Below, piece by piece: positions 14,034 through 15,183 of a DNA stretch of 15,183 bases (the first letter of the stretch is position 1; every line of letters begins with the position of its first letter). The notes below the pieces were generated by a model. It was not told the origin of the DNA and did not search any database. It saw nothing but the letters and a program-made list of their open reading frames with translations. Where the stretch lies: positions 1 through 15,183 of the forward strand of contig JBBDQR010000174.1 in the NCBI GenBank assembly GCA_040905885.1, written 5' to 3'. The position numbers and the translations under genes are program-made. The stretch is from JACVRU01 sp040905885. GTDB taxonomy: Bacteria > Actinomycetota > Thermoleophilia > Gaiellales > Gaiellaceae.

Positions 14034-14398
14034 TCCTCACCCAGGTCGAGCACGCGCGACGCGTAGTGCTCGTCGCCGGGCTTGAGCGAGCTGGCGAGCT
14101 TGTAGTGCCCGTTCGCCTCCTGCACCTTCCCCTGCTTCTCGAGCGCCCGGCCGAGCGCGTAGTGCGCGTAGTCGTTGACCGGCGAGAGCTCGAGCACCGC
14201 ACGGAACTCCGCCTCGGCCTCGGCCCAGCGGCGGATGCGGAAATAGGCGATGCCGAGAGCCTCGCGGATCGAGGCCTTCTCGGGCTCCCGCCGCTTCGCC
14301 TTCTCGAGCGCGACCGTCGCCTGCGCGGGCATGCCCCGCTTCAGGTGCTCGCGCCCCTTCTGGAACAGCTGGTAGGTCGTCTCGCCTCGCTCGGTCAC
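14030..14398 (-). CDS. Small TPR-repeat protein
   Basis: A 122-residue protein made almost entirely of about three tetratricopeptide repeats: residues about 8-41 (YQLFQKGREHLKRGMPAQAT), 42-75 (IREALGIAYFRIRRWAEAEA) and 76-109 (AHYALGRALEKQGKVQEANG). These show the usual pattern of small residues at helix-packing positions and a Pro after each second helix (REP, LSP, LKP). It has no signal peptide, so it is probably a cytoplasmic protein-interaction scaffold with an unknown partner. The ATG at 14398 overlaps the stop of the nucleotidyltransferase gene by 4 bases, implying translational coupling. Its TAG stop shares the palindrome CTAG (14030-14033) with the stop of the convergent ATPase gene. 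Confidence 0.88.
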   Translation of the reverse strand: MTERGETTYQLFQKGREHLKRGMPAQATVALEKAKRREPEKASIREALGIAYFRIRRWAEAEAEFRAVLELSPVNDYAHYALGRALEKQGKVQEANGHYKLASSLKPGDEHYASRVLDLGED

Positions 14399-15096
14399 AA
14401 CCCCGCAAGGTAGGGGAAGTTCTCCGCGACCACATCCTCCGGGCGGGTCAGGTCACGGGTCTTCCCGATCTCCACGCCTGCAATCCTCTCCCCCGCGCCG
14501 AGCGCGAGCTCGAACGCCGTGGCGAGCTCGTGCGGCGCCTTGCCCGGCAGCGGATCGAGGCAGGCGGCGACCGCCGGCCCCACGAGCCAGAGCGGAGCCC
14601 CCGCCAACCGGTTTTCAGGATCATCGTCGAGGACGCGGGTGACGCGCCCATCCTGGACCCGGACGGCGTGCCGGTACGGCGGGTTCGGCGGCGGGTCGCG
14701 GCGCACCGCGACCGCGCCGGCCGAGCCGCCCGCCGCCTCGGCGAAGCGGGCGACGACGCTCGGCCCGCAGACCGTGTCGGCGCCGGCGCCGACCAGCGGG
14801 GTCTGCGCGCCCGCCCGAAGCGCGCGCAGCACCGCGTCGGCGGAACCGAGCGGCTCGGGCTGGCGGACGAAGGAGATCTCCAGGCCGAAGGCGCCGCCGT
14901 CGCCTGCGAGCGACTCGACCTGCTCGGCGAGGTGCCCGGTGACGAGCCAGACACGCGTCACGCCCGTCGACGCCAGCTCGCGCAGGAACGTCGCCAGCAC
15001 CGGCCGCCCATCGATCGGGAGCACAGGCTTCGCGTAGCGCTCGGTCAGCGGCCGAAGCCGCCGGCCCTCGCCGGCCGCCATCACTACCGCCTCCAC
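14395..15096 (-). CDS. Nucleotidyltransferase, sugar-phosphate type (NTP_transferase family)
   Basis: Likely transfers a nucleotidyl group from an NTP to a sugar phosphate, producing an NDP-sugar; the sugar is not determined. The 233-residue product begins EAVVMAAGEGRRLRPLTERY with the GxGxRLRPLT nucleotide-binding motif at residues 9-18 and the following KP at 23-24. Further family features are the Rossmann-like LVTGHLAEQV, EPLGSADAVL at 81-90, and Asp107 in GADTV at the place of the metal-binding Asp of the fold. No hexapeptide acyltransferase domain follows, so it is the short single-domain form. GTG 15096 is chosen because family members start two to four residues before VVMAAGEG; an internal ATG at codon 6 would cut the first strand. 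A CGGAG sequence about 9 bases upstream is a possible ribosome binding site. It is followed by the TPR gene with a 4-base overlap. Confidence 0.9.
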   Translation of the reverse strand: MEAVVMAAGEGRRLRPLTERYAKPVLPIDGRPVLATFLRELASTGVTRVWLVTGHLAEQVESLAGDGGAFGLEISFVRQPEPLGSADAVLRALRAGAQTPLVGAGADTVCGPSVVARFAEAAGGSAGAVAVRRDPPPNPPYRHAVRVQDGRVTRVLDDDPENRLAGAPLWLVGPAVAACLDPLPGKAPHELATAFELALGAGERIAGVEIGKTRDLTRPEDVVAENFPYLAGL

Positions 15097-15172
15097 TAGT
15101 GGTCTCCGCCGTCGGTACGGTCGAGGTCGCCCGCGCGAAAAGCACGCGAGGCAAGGACGCAGGGAGCGCCCG

Positions 15173-15178
15173 TACCCT
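15173..15178 (+). promoter_or_regulatory. Putative -10 element (TACCCT) at the window edge
   Basis: TACCCT, identical to the element at 9409-9414, lies 5 bases before the window ends. If it is a leaderless promoter, a plus-strand start codon should lie one to three bases outside the window. This would be divergent to the nucleotidyltransferase gene. Confidence 0.3.
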
Positions 15179-15183
15179 CTGCG

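Overview
The window is very GC-rich, with compact, mostly overlapping genes. I read it as chromosome from a high-GC actinobacterial lineage, probably class Thermoleophilia (Gaiellales or Solirubrobacterales type). The reasons are the rimP-nusA-ylxR-infB-ylxP-rbfA-nrnA order, a C-terminal Cys/His extension on NusA, a DUF6636-like secreted protein, and many genes that appear leaderless. The taxonomic call is inference; no rRNA is present.

Layout. Bases 1-1578 (minus) hold nrnA (C-terminal end cut by the window), rbfA and ylxP, overlapping head to tail. Bases 1579-3103 interrupt what is usually one continuous operon: a plus-strand secreted protein gene of unknown function, then a decayed LtrA-family membrane protein gene on the minus strand. 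Bases 3104-7149 (minus) hold infB, ylxR (rnpM), nusA and rimP, joined by 4-8 base overlaps. A hairpin with a T tract, resembling an intrinsic terminator, sits directly before the rimP ribosome binding site and may be an attenuator. Bases 7213-7716 are a broken EamA/DMT transporter gene.

Bases 7.7-11.86 kb form an accessory block of small, mostly unrecognised genes: a frameshifted two-helix membrane protein, three small secreted proteins (one DUF6636-like), a two-gene minus-strand unit of unknown function, a remnant of an HNH endonuclease, and a membrane-anchored protein of 240 residues. Most of these genes have a TAnnnT hexamer 6-8 bases before the start codon and no Shine-Dalgarno sequence, which suggests leaderless transcripts; several are followed by strong hairpins without a T tract.

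Bases 11.86-15.18 kb return to conserved genes: dtd (D-aminoacyl-tRNA deacylase, minus), a divergent GspE/PilB-type assembly ATPase (plus), and a minus-strand pair of a sugar-nucleotide-type nucleotidyltransferase followed by a small TPR protein. A further TAnnnT hexamer at the right edge suggests a plus-strand gene starting just outside the window.

Together the core genes cover 30S maturation (RimP, RbfA), transcription elongation and termination (NusA), translation initiation (IF2), RNA turnover (NrnA, RnpM) and tRNA proofreading (DTD). I see no obvious novel defence or biosynthetic system. The most notable signals are the NusA Cys/His extension, the recurring leaderless promoter pattern, the split nus operon and the cluster of decaying genes around it.
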